Assembly (NCBI RefSeq): GCF_030816615.1
Contig: NZ_JAUSYD010000001.1
Location: 2,852,001 to 2,916,000 of the forward strand
DNA length: 64,000 nucleotides
From: Streptomyces sp. B1I3
GTDB taxonomy: Bacteria > Actinomycetota > Actinomycetes > Streptomycetales > Streptomycetaceae
Direction: 5' to 3'
This document shows positions 61,912 through 64,000 of the stretch, piece by piece. The stretch's first letter is position 1; each line of letters begins with the position of its first letter. The notes below the pieces were generated by a model. It did not search any database, was not told the DNA's origin, and saw nothing but the letters and a program-made list of their open reading frames with translations. The translations under genes were made by a program, and so were the position numbers.

Positions 61912-62061
61912 GCCCGGACGGGCGAAGAGGGGCCGGAGCGGGGCAGGGGTGGCGGACGCGGAACGTGGCGCGGGGTCACGGACGCCTGCCCCCACCGCCT
62001 CCGTACCGGCGCCCCGCCCCGGCCCCGGCCGGGCGGACCGGCCCCCGGCCTCCCGCCCGGA

Positions 62062-62148
62062 TCACGCCGGACGCGTGCCCCGGCGCCGCACCCGCTGGAT
62101 CAACAGTCGCCTGCCGTGAACAGTCAGCCGGGCATTACGGTGAGACAC
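62062..62148 (-). pseudogene. IS481-type transposase, 5' stub
   Basis: GTG at 62148 begins VSHRNARLTVHGRRLLIQRV, the N-terminus typical of IS481-family transposases, and then the match ends and the frame stops at 62062. The rest of the gene is missing, so the insertion sequence was cut down by deletion. An inverted repeat lies directly upstream. Confidence 0.65.
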
Positions 62149-62203
62149 GAAGACCTCCGGTGCGGTGCAGTCCTAGACAGCTCCACCACACCGGAGGTCT
62201 TCG
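62148..62203. repeat. Inverted repeat in IS481 remnant
   Basis: Arms cgaagacctccggtg (62148-62162) and its perfect complement (62189-62203) with a 26-nt loop, immediately upstream of the transposase stub. Probably the left-end regulatory hairpin of the lost element. Confidence 0.6.
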
Positions 62204-62250
62204 CCTTTGATCAAGACCCCCGTGTCAACAACGCTCGTGATCAATACACC

Positions 62251-62429
62251 TAGGGCGTGTTTCGAAAGGAGCGTCGTCTGCCCGAAGGGCAGGCCCGGGG
62301 GCGTCTGGTGCGTGCGATCGCAAGGCGGAGGGTCGCCCCGATACCGGGTGTATCGGGGTGATCCCGACAACGCGGCGAGCGTGCGTGCCAGACGCCCCCG
62401 GGCAGGCGGGACTTTCGAAACACGCCCTA
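62251..62429. mobile_element. 179-bp MITE with 19-bp inverted ends
   Basis: Outer sequences ctagggcgtgtttcgaaag (62250-62268) and ctttcgaaacacgccctag (62412-62430) are exact complements, including the TA (or CTAG) duplicated at both ends, the target pattern of IS630/Tc1-like or IS427-group elements. The inside is a long imperfect palindrome (cccgggggcgtctgg on both arms; central ccgata/tatcgg). No transposase is present, so it must be mobilised in trans. Confidence 0.8.
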
Positions 62430-63212
62430 GCGCCCGACTTCCTTCGTCACGAGCCGGACCGCCTCGTCCACGTCGTCCGTCACGTGGAACAGCATCAGGT
62501 CCGTGTCGGACGCCTTGCCGCCCGCGACCACCGTGTCCCGCAGCCAGTCCACCAGTCCGCTCCAGTACGCCGTACCGAACAGCACGATCGGGAAACGCGT
62601 CACCTTGCCCGTCTGCACGAGCGTCAGCGCCTCGAAGAGCTCGTCCAGCGTGCCGAGGCCGCCCGGCAGGACGACGAAGCCCTGGGCGTACTTGACGAAC
62701 ATCGTCTTGCGGACGAAGAAGTAGCGGAAGTTGACGCCGATGTCGACATGTGGATTCAGGCCGGACTCGAACGGCAGCTCGATACCGAGACCGACGGATA
62801 CGCCCTTGGCTTCTCTCGCCCCCTTGTTCGCCGCCTCCATGGCCCCGGGACCACCGCCCGTGATGACCGCGAACCCGGCTTCGACCAGCGCCCTGCCGAT
62901 CCGCACGCCCGCCTCGTACTCCGGTCCGCCGGCCGGTGTGCGGGCGGAGCCGAAGACGCTGATGGCGCTCGGCAGCTCGGCCAGCGCGCCGAAGCCCTCC
63001 ACGAACTCCGACTGGATCCGCATGACCCGCCACGGGTCGGTGTGCACCCACTCGGAGTCGCCCTCGGAGTCCAGCAGCCGCTGGTCGGTCGTGCCCGGCT
63101 GCACCTGGTCCCTGCGGCGCAGAACCGGGCCCATCCGCTGTTCCTCGGGCTGTACCGCGCCCTCAGGGACCTGCGCGCCCTCGGGGATCCGTGCGTCCTC
63201 CGGGTTGCCCAT
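62427..63212 (-). CDS. LOG family phosphoribohydrolase
   Basis: A 261-residue Rossmann-fold protein (TIGR00730/LOG): SVFGSARTPAGG, ITGGGPGAMEAANKGA, FFVRKTMFVKYA and the active-site PGGLGTLDELFE. Family members hydrolyse cytokinin or other nucleoside monophosphates to free base and ribose phosphate. ATG at 63212. Its TAG stop sits on the end of the MITE. Expected downstream partner of dapE. Confidence 0.85.
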   Translation of the reverse strand: MGNPEDARIPEGAQVPEGAVQPEEQRMGPVLRRRDQVQPGTTDQRLLDSEGDSEWVHTDPWRVMRIQSEFVEGFGALAELPSAISVFGSARTPAGGPEYEAGVRIGRALVEAGFAVITGGGPGAMEAANKGAREAKGVSVGLGIELPFESGLNPHVDIGVNFRYFFVRKTMFVKYAQGFVVLPGGLGTLDELFEALTLVQTGKVTRFPIVLFGTAYWSGLVDWLRDTVVAGGKASDTDLMLFHVTDDVDEAVRLVTKEVGR

Positions 63213-63297
63213 GACCTGCTCCCTCCGCCGACCTGCGATGTGCGTGTGTCGCCTCAGCGTAGAGCGGCGGAGGTTACACGCAGGGGAATGCCGTGCG

Positions 63298-64000
63298 TCA
63301 GCTGGTGAGCCAGGAGCGGAGGCGCTCCTCGCAGTGCGTGATCCGCTCGACGGCCACGTGCTCGTCCCGCTTGTGCGCGTAGATCGGGTCGCCGGGGCCG
63401 TAATTGACCGCGGGGATGCCGAGCGCCCCGAACCGGGAGACGTCCGTCCAGCCGAACTTGGGCCGTGCCGTGCCGCCGACCGCCTCCATGAACGCCTTGG
63501 CCGCGGGGTGCGAGAGGCCGGGCATCGCCGCGCCGGAGTGGTCGTCGACGGTGAACTCGGCGACGCCGCAGTCCGCGAAGACCTCCTGGACGTGGGCCTC
63601 GGCCTGTTCGGGCGTGAGGTCGGGAGCGTAGCGGTAGTTGACCACGACGGTGCAGGCGTCCGGGATGACGTTGGTGGCGACGCCGCCCTCGATGCCCACG
63701 GCGTTGAGTCCCTCGCGGTACTCCAGGCCGTCGACGACCGGGCGGCGCGGCTCGTAGGCGGCCAGCCGGGCCAGCACCGGCGCCGCCGCGTGGATGGCGT
63801 TGGACCCCATCCAGCCGCGTGCGGAGTGCGCCCGCTCCCCCTCCAGCCGCAGGTGCATCCGGAGCGTGCCCTGGCAGCCTCCCTCGACCTCTCCGTCGGA
63901 CGGCTCCAGGAGGACGGCGAAGTCTCCGTCCAGCCAGTCCGGGTGCGCGTCGGCGACGTGGCCGAGGCCGTTGAGGTGGGCGGCGACCTCTTCGTTGTCG
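63298..64000 (-). CDS. dapE: Succinyl-diaminopimelate desuccinylase (partial)
   Basis: C-terminal 233 or so codons of an M20 enzyme; the start is beyond the right edge. Visible parts are the metal-site Glu pair DNEEV, the dimerisation domain (HSARGWMGSNAIHAAAPVLARL, NVIPDACTVVVNYRYAPD) and the end GDPIYAHKRDEHV. DapE makes diaminopimelate for lysine and peptidoglycan. The 86-bp gap to the LOG gene suggests co-transcription. Confidence 0.85.
   Translation of the reverse strand, partial: DNEEVAAHLNGLGHVADAHPDWLDGDFAVLLEPSDGEVEGGCQGTLRMHLRLEGERAHSARGWMGSNAIHAAAPVLARLAAYEPRRPVVDGLEYREGLNAVGIEGGVATNVIPDACTVVVNYRYAPDLTPEQAEAHVQEVFADCGVAEFTVDDHSGAAMPGLSHPAAKAFMEAVGGTARPKFGWTDVSRFGALGIPAVNYGPGDPIYAHKRDEHVAVERITHCEERLRSWLTS

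Noticed and set aside
1..64000. tRNA, rRNA or CRISPR features
   Set aside because: No cloverleaf-like genes, ribosomal sequences or regularly spaced repeats were seen.

Overview
The window is high-GC DNA with almost exclusively G or C at third codon positions, dense overlapping operons, frequent GTG starts and hairpin terminators without T-runs. Protein content (mycoredoxin, AdnAB, a WblC/WhiB7-type leader, DUF3107, DUF3117, DUF3152, MoeZ) points to an actinomycete, most likely a Streptomyces chromosome core region. No rRNA, tRNA, CRISPR array or biosynthetic gene cluster was seen.

Left block (1-39.5 kb): a WhiB7/WblC-type promoter and leader running out of the left edge, then uvrD2, mrx1, nudC, an M20 peptidase, adnB and adnA, an alkyltransferase-like protein, a flippase-like membrane protein, two TAP-type secreted hydrolases (the second frameshifted), moeZ, a four-gene polysaccharide-type operon (spherulin-4 protein, epimerase, membrane protein, PelF-like glycosyltransferase), a peptide ABC transporter operon preceded by a leaderless Cys-containing micro-ORF, a DUF3152 zincin, an alpha/beta hydrolase, a TetR regulator, DUF3107, a ferritin-like protein and a DEAD-box helicase with a CTG start. 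Many of these genes share order with the whiB7-uvrD2-...-rhlE segment of Mycobacterium tuberculosis, with streptomycete insertions.

Middle block (39.5-46.3 kb): an alpha/beta hydrolase, a NYN-domain protein, a conserved 50-residue peptide gene, MarC, a PHP phosphoesterase, a zinc-ribbon protein, an MFS transporter and a SUFU-domain protein.

Right block (46.3-64 kb): corA with a long leader, a lipoprotein, a soluble MgtE_N/CBS protein, DUF1003, mrp, tatB, an HtrA protease, an RseA-like zinc anti-sigma factor and its ECF sigma factor with a likely ECF promoter, an O-methyltransferase, DUF3117, an enoyl-CoA hydratase, tag, a DivIVA-domain protein, folP2-like, LOG and dapE (cut by the right edge). 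This matches the dapE-LOG-folP2-tag-sigE-rseA-htrA-tatB-mrp-corA neighbourhood of mycobacteria: an envelope-stress module next to magnesium-transport genes and lysine/folate housekeeping genes. The only mobile DNA seen lies at 62.06-62.43 kb: the 5' stub of an IS481-type transposase beside a 179-bp MITE whose right end coincides with the stop codon of the LOG gene.

Most promising leads: the leaderless Cys micro-ORF before the peptide transporter, the MITE/LOG junction, the PelF-like polysaccharide operon, the frameshifted TAP hydrolase, and the short ORFs in the wblC and corA leaders.
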